A stretch of 64,000 nt of DNA, taken from assembly GCA_951230915.1 (NCBI GenBank), contig OX579635.1:34100001-34164000 (forward strand), in the 5' to 3' direction. The notes under the pieces are model-generated. The model had not been told where the DNA came from. It worked only from the letters and a program-made list of their open reading frames with translations, and made no database searches. The DNA comes from Antitrichia curtipendula (lineage: Eukaryota > Streptophyta > Bryopsida > Hypnales > Leucodontaceae). The first letter of the stretch is position 1; every line of letters begins with the position of its first letter. Shown here piece after piece: positions 11,916 through 22,859 of this stretch. The translations under genes were made by a program, and so were the position numbers.

Positions 11916-12420
11916 GACAAGCAAGAGCTCTTACAAGAATGAGAGGAGAGACCAGCAATCAGACCCCGCTGCCGCCGTGGGCAACAGACTCATAGGGGAC
12001 AATATTGGCTTGGCTTGCCACCGCACGTTGACAAGCGGCACTCCGCGGGATGCAACCTGCTGCAGGTCCGATCCAAGCGTTGCACTCGGCCAAGTCCTGC
12101 CATCAAAACGGGGAAGCCGCCTCCACCGATCGAGACCAACGTTCCATCAGCGCGCTAACTGCCGGAAATTGATGGACAAGCACCCGACGACGCCCCGCCC
12201 GAGCAGCACCCCATGAAACCCCGCAAGCAAGGCGCGACTGGAAACCACCTAGAATGCGACGCGACTCACACCCTCGAGACGACCACCAGTTGCACCGGTA
12301 CAGACCGTGGCGGCCACCCATGGAGACGTGAAACCCTAAACCTGAGAACTGATGAAGTGACCCTAAACCGGCTGGAGGAGAAGCTAAATCGTGAATATTG
12401 AAATCGTGAGCAAACAAACG
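11914..12420. other. GC-rich patch of unknown origin inside AT-rich DNA
   Basis: About 500 bp is clearly richer in G and C than everything around it. Frames of 100-104 codons are open on both strands, as expected from GC-rich DNA, and neither shows a domain I recognise. The right part contains GAAACCCTAAACC-type text. It could be a fragment of a retroelement or a captured sequence. It ends just before the TTAA element at 12450. Confidence 0.5.
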
Positions 12421-12449
12421 AGAATGTTAGGATTTTAAAATATAGTTAA

Positions 12450-14314
12450 CCCCTAAAGGCCGTGGCCCTTTTTCAGTGAAACTCACTCTTAACCCCTAAA
12501 GGACCGTTGTCCGTTCGGAGGACAAGTGGGACTTTGGGCATGTACCTTTGGCTAAACTACTTTGTGTAATTTTCTAAAACTTTTATTGAAGACAAGGATT
12601 TCACAAATCTACGTGGGCATCTAATTTTTTCTTCATTCTGACATTTATTGAGTAAGTTACGCATGAATTTCTGCTGCCCAAGGGAAGGAGGGCAATCCGG
12701 GCAGCCCAAAAACTTTTTAAAAAATTAAGTTTTTTTAAAGTTAAAATTTGAAATTGGTTCTTTAGACTTATTTAGATATGAGGAGCTTTGAATAACTCAA
12801 TTTCAATCAATGAGGTGAAAGTTATGAGATGTTTTTATTTGCGGGCAATTTTGGATTCTCTACTCTAAAATAAACTTAGAAGCTCTTTATTTTACTCAAT
12901 TTTCATTATTTTGGAAAACAAATTAAACCAAAGGAAGTAGATTGTTTATCACAACATTTTGACCATTGGGATTTGCAATTTCATTTTAGTAATTAAATTC
13001 TTAACCATTTAGTGATTTGACTCATTCTCTACTTCATTTTACTTGCTGATTTTTCCCATGTGTTGTGTAGTTCCAATTGATTTGAAAATTCTCCCGCACC
13101 TACCTAACTTGATCTCCTACATAGAAAAAATAAACCTCAACTTTGGGTAGAGCAGCTTTTTTGTTATAAGAGTGGTCAAAGGCTTTTGAAATTTTTTTGG
13201 CAGCATGAAAAAAGACTTTTATTTTCACTTTCGATGTAAATATCTCACTCATCTCCACTTGGAATGAGCTGATTTTTTTCACACTGGTACCTAATCCAGT
13301 CTAGGACAAGATCCTATGGTTGGATTTCCCAAAAAAATAGATAAATTATACCTTCTTACCAACCCCAGAAGTGGCAGTTTTGAGTGGTTTTTGCTGAAAA
13401 ATTGGCTCGGACCTTTAGGGGTTAACTACCACTTGGGAGGTCTATTTTTAAAAATAGGTAGTAAAGTTTGCTTTGCAAACTTAAACCATATGATCTTGCC
13501 TTAGACTAGAAGAAGTACTTGTGGAAAAGAATTAGGTCATTCTAGATGAAGAGGAGGAAGATATTTACATCTAAAGTGCAAAAAACAACCTTTTTTTCAT
13601 GCTGTCCAGAAATTTCAGAAATCTTTGAGCACTCATATTTCAAAAAGATTGTTATATGCAAAGTTGAGGTTTATTTTTTCCATGTACGAGATCAAGTTAG
13701 GTATGTGTGGGAGAATTTTCAAACCAATCAGAACTATACAACACATGGGAAAAATCAGTAACCAAAAAGAAGTAGAGGATTAGTCAAAACACTAAATTGT
13801 TAATTATGTAATTATTGAAATGAAAATTGAAAATCCCAACAGACACAATGTTGTGATAAACATTCTATTTCCTTTGGTATTTTTTTTTTCCAAAATATTA
13901 AAAATTAAGTAAAATAAAAGACTTCATAGTTTATTTTAGAGTAAAGAATCCATAAATGCCCACAAACTAAAACATCTCATAACTTTCATCTCATTGATTG
14001 AAGTTGAATGATTCAAAGCTTCCAACTCATTAAAGAATCTAAAGAACCAATTTCAGATTTCTAATTTTAGAAAATATGATTTTTTAAGAAGTTTTTGGGC
14101 TGCCCTTTATTGCCATCCCTCCTCAGGGCAGCAAAAAATCTTGCATAACTTCTTTGTCAAATGTTAGAATTACAAAAAAAAAAAAGATGGCTGCGTAGGT
14201 CATGGAATTCCTCACCTTCAATAAAAGTTTCAAAAACTTACACAGAACTATTTAGCTATAGGTACATGCCTGAAATTCACTTGTCCCCCAAGGGGACTGT
14301 TGGGCCTTTAGGGG
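12450..14314. mobile_element. ~930-bp TTAA element interrupted by another family member
   Basis: The outer element starts CCCCTAAAGGCC after TTAA (12446-12449) and ends GGCCTTTAGGGG before TTAA (14315-14318). After 39 bp it is split at TTAA (12489-12492) by the inner element at 12493-13421, then resumes after a second TTAA (13422-13425). Removing the insert and one TTAA leaves about 932 bp. The rejoined text (ACTCACTC ... CTACCACTTGGGAGG) parallels the inner element's own end (CACTCAAAACTGCCACTTC). No transposase is encoded. Confidence 0.85.
12493..13421. mobile_element. Inner ~930-bp TTAA element, inverted relative to its host element
   Basis: A 929-bp member with CCCCTAAAGGACCG at the left and CGGACCTTTAGGGG at the right, directly bounded by TTAA at 12489-12492 and 13422-13425. 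The interior order (GGACAAGTGGGACTTTGGGC, CTACTTTGTGT, TTTGGGTAGAGCAGC, ATTTACATCGAAAGTG read on the minus strand) mirrors the right half of the outer element. Confidence 0.88.
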
Positions 14315-14318
14315 TTAA

Positions 14319-15180
14319 GGGTTTAATAAAGGTAGAAATGTTAAAATTTGAATAGAGTACGAGTTTCACCAAATTAGGAAATCTAAAAAAGGATGGAAGT
14401 TTCCAGAGTGAAATTTGGAGAAAAGTAGATGACTGGTGACAACTAGATTTACCAATGCTAAATGGGTGCTAAGTGGGTTCATGTTGCATAGATGCTAAAT
14501 GGATGTTAAATGGATGGATGCTTAATGAATGGATATTACATGGATGCTAAATGGAATCTTCAATTATACAAGTTTGTAAATTTTTTTAGCTTAAATGAAT
14601 TCCAAACGAGTGCTAATTGAATGCTAAGTAGATGCTCAACGGAGGCTAAATTGATGGTAAGCAAAACCTTTTCTATACAAGTTTGTAAACTCAGTTAGCT
14701 ATACAAAATGGGTTTAGGGTTCTTGTTCTTTGTGTGGATGTTGAAGTAAGAATGCATAAAATGTCATAATTTTTGTTCAATAAAATCAATAAGATTACTT
14801 GCAAACTGTGTCTATCTTATTTAAATAAGTTAATGTCATGAACAATTGGACACATCACAGAATTTGAATGTATGATGTCGGAGATGGGCATAACAGAATA
14901 GAGGTATTAAAGAGGTGACTTTGATTTTAGCAACAATACGTAATGGAGATTGAATATGTGGTATTACAAAGGTTCTTGTGATTTTAATAAAATAATACAC
15001 ATATTACCTAGTTCATTACTAAAACTCAAGACCATTACTTTTATAGAAACCAATCTATTGCATTTTACTTTTTTTTAAATATTGTATTGTAGCTAGTTGA
15101 TTGATTAATAAAATCCAATGGAAAAACATATATATCATATGTGTGGTTTAAAGCTTATAAGCTTTAATTATATAGATTGG
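14319..15180. other. No recognised gene; degenerate ATGCTAAATGGATGG repeat
   Basis: At about 14450-14660, variants of GATGCTAAATGGATG and GCTAAGTGG recur irregularly, as in a decayed minisatellite. The rest is AT-rich without a credible frame. Confidence 0.5.
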
Positions 15181-16267
15181 AAGTCATTTGCATTCAAGGT
15201 GTAGAAATCAAGCTTTCTTGCACCTTGCACAACTAGATTATTCAACCGTGATCCTATTTAACCTAAAAATCTTGCACCATGGAGTTGTGAGATTCATTTT
15301 GTTGTGGTGGGGAATGGTATTGAGAGTCTTTGGAAAAATACCTAAACCAAAAATACCTAATTTTCATTCCTAAAAAAACATTAAATAGAAGAAGGTTTGA
15401 GATTGAACGGAATCTTACATTGTCAATAACCTTGCAAAACACCATATTCATTAAAATGGGAGTTTTCCATTGAAATGGGAGGTAAATTAAAAAATTTGAG
15501 GAAAGATTTTATTGCAATTTAGGTCGAGTCGAGCTAAATTGGCATAGAACCTTTCAAATTTGACCTAATTTTGAAAGGTTTTTATTGCAATTTAGGTCGA
15601 GTCGACCTAAATTGCAATTAAACCTTTCAAGAATGTCCTAAAATTGATTTTTTTTATATCAATTTAGCTAAGAACTCCCATTTTAATGGAAATTGTTGAT
15701 TTAGGTCGAGCTCAACATAATTTATTTTGGGAGGTCCCCAATCTTCCATTTTAATGAATATGGTGATCAATGGAGTTGAAAAGCAATAATCCCAATGGCA
15801 AGATTATTCTTGCAAGCAATCTTCACCTTTTTCAATAGTTATTTTTGCATGAGTGTTATGTTTGCATTCAAGAATGAAGTTTATAAGTTGTGTTTTCAAG
15901 AACACACTTTAATTGCCCAAAAATCAAGATTGTCCATAGTTTTCTCATGACTATGCAAATGGAATGAATCAGAGCATCAGATGTAGACAAAGCTACAACC
16001 TATGTTAAGGAATGTTTTATTACTAAACATTGTTGTTTTTGTAAATTTTTGTTTGATGCTCAGACCCCCTAAATTTTTCCTTATTTGGGCATAAATTTTG
16101 CTTTTGGGCATAGATTAAAATTAAAGATTATATTCCCCAAAAGCAAATTTGCTTTCTTATCTTCCTATAAAGTTTAAAAAAATCAAGACAAAAACTGAGA
16201 CCATAGGTACCTGCCAAAAATCCCATTTGATCCCTGCATGGAGCCATGGACAATGGTCCTTCAAGGG
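15181..16267. mobile_element. Degraded TTAA-family element carrying a nested 330-bp MITE
   Basis: Shares ordered text with the element at 53866-54786: GAAATCAAGCTTTCTTGCACC, TTGCACAACTAGATTATTC, GAAGAAGGTTTGAGATTGAAC and ATTCCAATGG-like segments. It ends in CAATGGTCCTTCAAGGG before TTAA (16268-16271). The left terminus is lost. The 15438-15767 segment is a separate insertion. Confidence 0.7.
15438..15767. mobile_element. 330-bp MITE with CACCATATTCATTAAAATGG inverted ends
   Basis: Terminal inverted repeats of about 23 bp (CACCATATTCATTAAAATGG at 15440 and its inverse ending near 15765) flank an internal palindrome around GCAATTTAGGTCGAGTCGAC. CAA lies on both sides (15435-15437, 15768-15770). 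The related element at 54240-54310 reads TTGCAATGGAATTG without an insert and so serves as an empty site, suggesting a 3-bp duplication as in Harbinger-type elements. Confidence 0.75.
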
Positions 16268-16587
16268 TTAAACCATATTTTGTTTTATTTCACAAACTCC
16301 CTAATCAACATAGTATAAAAAACATCATTAATTTCTCACGCGTAGAAATATTACTAGTTCTTTGCCCACACAAAAAATAACTATGGGCCATTTCAATAGG
16401 TGCCGTAAAATCCGTAGAGTTCTAGCAATGCCTAAAACTGCTTATTGTAATTTATTAGAAGGGATGTTTAAGTTTCAATATATTAAGGACATGGAGTCCT
16501 TTAACTTATTCTATTACTGTTATTAAAAAGACTAGCATAACTATCGTGCCCTATGATACGGTTTGGAAAATTATCTAGTAAATGTTA

Positions 16588-17507
16588 ACTTGTGAAGGCC
16601 CAAACCCTTTTTCCTTTGAAAGTCACTCAAAGATGCCACTTTTGGGGGAATGAGTACAAAAATCTGTTTTTTTGGAAATTTAACCATCAGAACTTGCTGT
16701 AGAGTATGGAAGGTAGTTGCGTGGAAAAAATCACGTGAGATATTGATGTATAGTAGAAAAGAAATTTTTCTTTTGTGCTAGCCATAAACTTCAAAAGTCC
16801 TTGACAAGTCCTAAATCAGAGAAATTGCTCTACACAAATCTAAGGTTTTATTTTCCCATGTACAAGACCAAGTTGGGTGTATGTGGGAGAATTTTTAGAT
16901 CAATTGGATGTGTGAATCAGACTTTGTAATATCTTGCAATGTCAAAAGGTCATGGAATTTGCATATATAGTAGGCAAAATTGGAGGATTTCTGTAATATT
17001 TAGAAGATTGAATTACTTTGATTCAAATAGTGCAAACCAAGAAGTCTTAGTCTTCTACAATTAGGAGGAAAAACAAATTCAAGAAACAAATACACGAAGA
17101 GCTGAAAGAAGTAAAGGAACAAATTTTACAAGGGTGAAAGAAAATGGAGGTTTTAGGGTCTCAGACGTACTCCCAAATCTGAACTTCTCATAACATTCAT
17201 CTTGTAAATTAGAATGGAATGATTCAAAGCTTCCCACATTCATAAAACTTGAAATAACCAATTTCAAAATTTTATTTCGATAAATTTTTTTTTTTTTTTG
17301 GGTTGCCTAATTCTCCCTTGGTTTTGGTTGTTCATGCATAATTTCTTCAATAACTGTTGGAATGCAAAAAAATATATATGTCCACGTAGATCTTTGAATT
17401 CTCCTTCTTCAATAACAGTTTTGGAAAATTACACAAAGTAGTTTAACTGTAACCCCAAACCCCTAAATCCCAATTGGCCCTCAAAGGACCAATTGCGACT
17501 TTAGGGG
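16588..17507. mobile_element. ~920-bp TTAA-family element, left end decayed
   Basis: TTAA at 16584-16587 is followed by CTTGTGAAGGCCCAAACCC, a decayed form of the CCCCTAAAGG end. The interior contains TATGGAAGGTAGTTG, CATGTACAAGACCAAGTTGG and GGGAGAATTTT in family order. The right end reads TTTAGGGG before TTGA (17508-17511). Length matches the ~930-bp family. The minus-strand frame at 17079-17267 is fortuitous. Confidence 0.72.
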
Positions 17508-17619
17508 TTGAACCTGTCTCTCAAGGCTTTTTGGCAATAGATGTACGTCTAAGTAATCAAGTTTCAGCACAATATTTTGTAATGTTTGACTGAATAGTCA
17601 TAGGCACCCATAAGTCCAA

Positions 17620-17970
17620 TGTGGCGTACAATCATTTCTTCATCTCATCAATCCAAATGGAATGATTGAAAGATTTCCACATACATATAAATGTCTTGAA
17701 CCAATTTCAAATTTGAGATTATGAAAAATTATTTTTTTAAAAACTGCCAAAGCTGCCTGCAGTCCATAAAAAGCAACATATTAGGCCATAACTTTTTGCT
17801 TCAAATGTCACATGTCATGAAAATTAATGCAAATGAAATATATTCATTGTCCCCACCATCTATTAGAATTTCAATTTAAAGTAGAGAAATCTCCAATCAC
17901 AATCAGAGGTACCTGCCCAAAAATTATATGTTTCCAAAAGAAGCTGCTTGGTCCTTCAGAGGCCAATACA
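17620..17970. mobile_element. Truncated half of the ~930-bp TTAA element family
   Basis: Contains CATCTCATCAATCCAAATGG, AACCAATTTCAAATTT, ATAACTTTTTGCTTCAAATGTC and AGAGGTACCTGCCC in the family's order, ending near a degraded CTTGGTCCTTCAGAGGCC. No clear TTAA pair remains. Confidence 0.55.
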
Positions 17971-18501
17971 GAACCGCATTTGAATGACATGTTGAACAGT
18001 ACCATGGAGTTCGGAATTCCACGTTCTGTTCAAAAGCAGTATTTGAACATTTCCAATGACTGTAGATTCGGATAGCACTTATACTGGTCAGCGGCTTCGT
18101 GATGGAAAATCATATCACAGAACAGATTAAACTGTATCGTTGTGAGAAGTCAGAAGGAGTAATGATTTTGGTTTTACTTACACCCGTCATATTTGTGTAC
18201 ATGACTATAAGCCATGCCTCGGGCATTGGGATATCCAGAGTCACATGTGACTATAGAGTTATGGTCATATACATCACCAGTTCACCACCAAGCTCAACCC
18301 CCCCCTCGTCACAAAATTAAAAAGAAGCACTGCCCGGTATATTTGTGCTTATATATTAATGGTTTTGTACGGGAAGATACATAGAGCGGCATCCATGAGT
18401 GCAAGCACGATAATCGCGTACATGTGAATTTTCATCCATAGAGGTAGACCAATGTCACTGAGGCCCAGCCACAATGTACCATATCTCTCTTCCTCCGACC
18501 A
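17971..18501. other. No recognised gene
   Basis: A mid-GC stretch with 70-80-codon frames on both strands (for example 18099-18320 plus, 18349-18573 minus). Some have hydrophobic runs but no domain I recognise, and no splice or start context stands out. Confidence 0.35.
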
Positions 18502-18877
18502 CTCTAAGGGCGGCTTCACACTGTGACCGGCCAAGTTGAGAGGTTCTGTGATTGAGTGGCCAAACTTTGGCAAGAGGCCTAAAGAATTTGCTGAAAATGG
18601 ACAATAAATGTTGAACTTGATAACATATATTGCTGAAACTGATGGCCTCTGGGCAAGAGTTTGGATCTAGCATTTTGCCAAACCCAACCTCTTGCCTAGA
18701 GGCCGTCAATCTTGGATGATAAAGTGCTGCCATGTAGGCAAATGACAGATGACGGCCTCTGGATTTTGGCCTCTAATGTGAAGACGTGAGCGGCTGGACT
18801 CTCTATTCTTTGCAATATGATTGGTGCAGATCGACGGCCTCTCAACCTTTGGCCATAGTGTGAAGCTGTCCTGAGAA
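18502..18877. mobile_element. ~375-bp MITE with ~40-bp imperfect inverted ends
   Basis: The left end GGGCGGCTTCACACTGTGACC continuing to AAGTTGAGAGG is matched in inverse at 18834-18877 (CCTCTCAACCTTTGGCCA, then TAGTGTGAAGCTGTCC). The interior has repeated GACGGCCTCT/TTGGCCTCTA motifs. I could not fix the target-site duplication. Confidence 0.65.
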
Positions 18878-19688
18878 AAGTTCTAGGCAAGTAATCCTTG
18901 AAGGACATGGTTGCCTTTTTGGGAAGCAAAGAAATTTTGGACATGTATTTTTGATTGAAGATTTCTATAATTTAGATTGAAATTTTAATAGAAGTTCAAG
19001 ACAACCAATATCTTTCATTTGCACTAACTCTCCTAACGTTTGGAATTGTGAGCAAACAATTATGGCTTAATATGTTGCTCTTTATGTTCGTCAGGGACCT
19101 TGGGCAGTTTCTAAAAAATCTATTTTCTTGGATTTTTTTTTTGAAGTTCGGGTAAGAGATTCTCTTTAAAAATAAACTATTTTTTTTTTGAATTTTTTTC
19201 ATGAAGTTAGTGCAACAGACTTCTATGTATGTGAAAATATTTAACTAATGTCGTTCACATTGACGAGATAAAACTTATGAGGAGTTTTTATTAGAGGGGA
19301 AATGAAGGTTCCCTACTGTAAAATAACTTTTGAAGTATCTTATTTTAGTCAATTTTTAATATTTTTGAAAATATGTAATACCATAGGTTGTAAGTTGTTA
19401 TTTACAATTTACAGCTGTCAAGATGTAATATTTTTGTTTCCTTAACTGAATTATTAATATATAATTTTTTTCATCATTATCTACTACTTTGTCCTCACTA
19501 ACTTTTTTCCACATGTTGTACAATTCCAAACAAGTTATTTTTATTTTTAATAGGCACCTTACTAAGGTGCCTTACTGAGTCTAGGGAGGTACCGCTAACT
19601 TCACTATTTCTTCTTAGAAATTTCACCTTTGGAAGGTACCTACCCGGTTGTTCAGATGACCCAAAAGAAAATTTGAAATTGTTCTATC
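18878..19688. other. No recognised gene; partial TTAA-family remnants
   Basis: AT-rich. The part around 19240-19560 (GACGAGATAAAACTTATGAG, CCACATGTTGTACAATTCC, CTACTTTGTCC) resembles the middle of the ~930-bp TTAA family. No credible coding frame. Confidence 0.45.
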
Positions 19689-19696
19689 ATCCAAAC

Positions 19697-20067
19697 CAGG
19701 GTTGTCTTGTCTGACACATTTTGAGTTTTGGCGTCGAGTTGTCTGTCTGACGTCGCATGTTGTGTTGAACAAATGTCAAGTATGAGTGACAAATCTTGTC
19801 TAATAAGGCCCTATTTATCAGGAATATTAGCTGAGGATAATTTTGAAATCTACTTTAAACATGACTCCAAATGTAGAATCTAGTAAGTGAATATTGAAAT
19901 GAGATACTTCAATAAAATGAAACATGAATATGTCAAGATCGGAAATAGAAAGTGCTTAATTTGAAAGTCAACCTTAAGTTTGACTCTACTAGACGGACGG
20001 AGGGTCTCATGTCCGTCTGTGACGTCGAGTTTGTCGAGTTGTCTCTGTGTCGGGGAAGACAACCCTG
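19697..20067. mobile_element. hAT-like MITE (371 bp) with exact 8-bp target duplication
   Basis: Starts CAGGGTTGTCTTGTCTGAC and ends GGGGAAGACAACCCTG, so the terminal inverted repeat is CAGGGTTGTCTT. It is flanked by ATCCAAAC on both sides (19689-19696 and 20068-20075), an exact 8-bp duplication as made by hAT transposases. No transposase is encoded. A second member is at 51204-51561. Confidence 0.92.
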
Positions 20068-20075
20068 ATCCAAAC

Positions 20076-21303
20076 CATTTTGTGTGAAACTGCGGTTATT
20101 CTAGAAATTTTAGTGTCCCAAAATGCATCGTTGCCCTTGATCATTAGTCACTATGTATCATCTCGAGCTGGAGTTACAGCATATCTATTGATCTGGAAAA
20201 TCTGTGGTTCCTCAGAAGTGTTTGCCCGGCCGTGGTGGCAAAAGTAGCAAGGCTGGGAATGTAAGAGCTCCTCCACCCTTCCAATGGCCGGGTCCGGGGC
20301 ACTACATGAATGGATGATAAATGCTCAAGGCCTGTCAAAATCCACTCTTGCCACTATATTTTAGAGTGTCAAAACATGCACCTTTCAAATCACTATTTGT
20401 CCTAACTATGTTTAGTATCCTCTATACCCTTCGGTGCATTGTCAAAATACTATTTATGGGGCACGCTTGGAGTGTGGGGGCCATGTTTGAAGTGCATGAC
20501 TAGGGCTCAAGAATTTTGAGGGCCATTCAAAATAGATGTAATCTCCTAAACTGCACAGTGTGGCAACCAAGGGTGGAGATCCTCTAATCTCCATTGGTAA
20601 AGTCTAGGAAAGACGCACTATGAGGGTCTTAGCAAACTTTTGGGTCTAGGAGCGCCAAGGTTTTTTTAAGAAATCTCTTTTTTTATGTAAAAAAATTCTG
20701 AAATTGGTTTTTTAGGTTTTTGTATAAGTACGAAGGTTTTGATCATTTGATTTTGATTGCTGAGGTGAAGGTAGGCATGCGACTCCCAAACCTACATTCC
20801 TTTTGCCACTTGAAAATCTACGTGCTTTAGTTCGTTTGATGATTATTATTTTTCCATGATGTAGTAGACTAAGATTCCCTGCTTTTTATCATTTGGGTGA
20901 AATACAATTTAAATTTAAATTGTATAGAAATCCTTTATTTTTGCCTCAGTGTATATGCAAACTTATTGGCCCTATGGCAATGTAAGATTTTACAAAGTAT
21001 GATGTACACCTTCAATTCATTTGAAAGTTCTCCCACACTTACATACCTTGGTGTTGTAAATGGGAAAAAAATTCTCAACTTTGCATAGAACAATATTTGT
21101 AACATAGAACACAAGGAAGGCTTCAGCAATTTGTGGGCAACAAAAGAACAAGCTTTTTTTTCACTTCAAATTGTAATATCTTTACTGTACGTTTAAAATG
21201 AGCTACTATCTTTTCCACAACTAACTCCCATAGTCTAGGACATGATCTTACGCTTTGATTTAAAATTTCAAGAAAACTTGATCTGAATCTTTCTATTCAC
21301 TGC
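20076..21303. other. No recognised gene; remnants of TTAA-family elements
   Basis: The 20640-21290 part resembles a decayed ~930-bp family member (CTGAAATTGGTTTTTTAGG, TTGAAAGTTCTCCCACACTTA, CATAGTCTAGGACATGATC). The 20080-20600 part is mid-GC with short frames and no identifiable product. Confidence 0.45.
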
Positions 21304-21311
21304 CTTGGAAG

Positions 21312-21671
21312 CAATGTTGTTACTTTGGGCAAGAATAGCCTGTTAGACAGCACGGACGGTTGGACAAATTGGACCGGACGGGCAAACATGTCCGTCCGTT
21401 CATGTAATTTATGGCATTTTTAGGGTTTCTGACCTAAAAATGGAAGAATCAAGTTACAAATTTTCATTTGAATTACATGATATGGCTTTGAATCCACCTT
21501 TTGACTTCATGTTGGCAACAACATGTGTCACTAGCATGTACAAAGTATCATTTTGCACCATTTTTTTAGAGTCAACTATGAGTTGACTTCACTAGACGGA
21601 TCATGACCTCAATCGGACACTTTGGGTGTACAAGCGGACAAGCGGACGGGCGGTCCAATGTGACAACCATG
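21312..21671. mobile_element. Second hAT-like MITE family (360 bp), 8-bp flanks 7/8 identical
   Basis: The left end CAATGTTGTTACTTTGGGC and the right end (inverse CATGGTTGTCACATTGGACC) form an imperfect inverted repeat. Flanks are CTTGGAAG (21304-21311) and CCTGGAAG (21672-21679). The interior carries GGACGG/CCGTCC blocks and GACTTCACTAGACGGA, comparable to GACTCTACTAGACGGAC inside the 371-bp family, suggesting distant kinship. Confidence 0.7.
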
Positions 21672-21810
21672 CCTGGAAGTGGAAATTTCCAAGACTTTCA
21701 CAAAAAAGGGCTTGAGACTTTAGGGGTGAACACCAAAATTTGGTGCCTTGGAAATTTAGGGATCAAGTGTCAATCATGAAGTAAGTGTGTAGATAGTGTT
21801 CTTCAATCAT

Positions 21811-21920
21811 GTTCTTTCAAATATCTAGTACTATCAGTGATGACTTAGGTGGGCCTAGCATACTGCTAAGCCCACCTAAGTCACTAATAAAAACACAAAT
21901 ATTTGAAGGAACACGTCAAT
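21811..21920. repeat. Stem-loop repeat with GACTTAGGTGGGC arms
   Basis: GACTTAGGTGGGCCTAGCA and GCTAAGCCCACCTAAGTC form a near-perfect stem. Outer arms CTTTCAAATAT and ATATTTGAAGGAAC also pair. A decayed relative (TGAGTTAGGTGGGTTAGC, ATATTTGAAGAAACATG) lies at about 22730-22855. Confidence 0.7.
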
Positions 21921-22254
21921 TCTTCGTAGATGTGCCTCAAATCAATAAACCACGCTAAATTAGAGCACAATACTTGACTTTGCATATGATTTGTAATAAG
22001 TATAGCTTCAAACAACATACTAGTTAATTTGGGAGAAACACGTGTCCCACCTTGTAGTCCACACTACATCCAAAAAGTTACCTTAAAACTAGATTCAGAG
22101 GTATTAGATTTAGTTTGAGCCACTAAAATTGTTTTCGTGGCAAATTCCTTTTGTCAAATGACTGCATGGGTACCAAAAAAAATTTAGGTTAGTGTAGGAT
22201 GATCACTGAGAACCCTGAAAGTCCCAGGATGTATTATTCTTCCCAAAACAACAA

Positions 22255-22556
22255 ATAAGGTAGGAGCACCCATAAGCGTTAGTGTCCCCATAACCGTCAT
22301 CTCTAAAATCTTGGAAAACTTGTGAAAATAAATAGATGCAATGACAAGGATGTACAACATGTGAACATGAAACACTAGTGTTGGTTATGGGTGCAATGGC
22401 AGTTTGCTCTTGAAAATTCACAACTTATTCTCAGAGTATCCAAATATTACATTTGAAAGTGCAAACTCATTTTTTTTCTGTTCCTAATAGGATCCTATAA
22501 TTTGCTAGATGTTCAAAACCCTTATTTTGACGCTTATGGGTGCTCCTACCTTATAG
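22255..22556. mobile_element. ~300-bp MITE with ATAAGGTAGGAGCACCCATA inverted ends
   Basis: ATAAGGTAGGAGCACCCATA continuing to AGCGT at the left is matched in exact inverse at 22532-22556 (ACGCTTATGGGTGCTCC, then TACCTTAT). No frame inside has a known domain. Target duplication not resolved. Confidence 0.75.
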
Positions 22557-22859
22557 TGCTTTAAGTAGATTCATACTATAAAATTATGGGAGATCTTTGA
22601 AACCTAAATTCACATATCAAATTCATGGCTTTGTTTTTGTAAAGTTAGTGAGGCTACAGAAATACAGAATAAGGTAAGAGGCTGTATTTTGGACCAAAGT
22701 TCTAATTCATGTCTATGTTAGGAAGGGCTGACATGTTCTTCTAAGAATTTATTTATTATTGTAGTGAATGAGTTAGGTGGGTTAGCGAATTACATTAATT
22801 TGCAAAGCGCAGATAACTCATCACTGACAATAATAAATATTTGAAGAAACATGTCCACC

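Noticed and set aside
12103..12417. 104-codon minus-strand frame in the GC-rich patch
   Set aside because: Open frames on both strands are expected in GC-rich DNA; composition is Arg/Gly/Ser-rich without a recognised motif.
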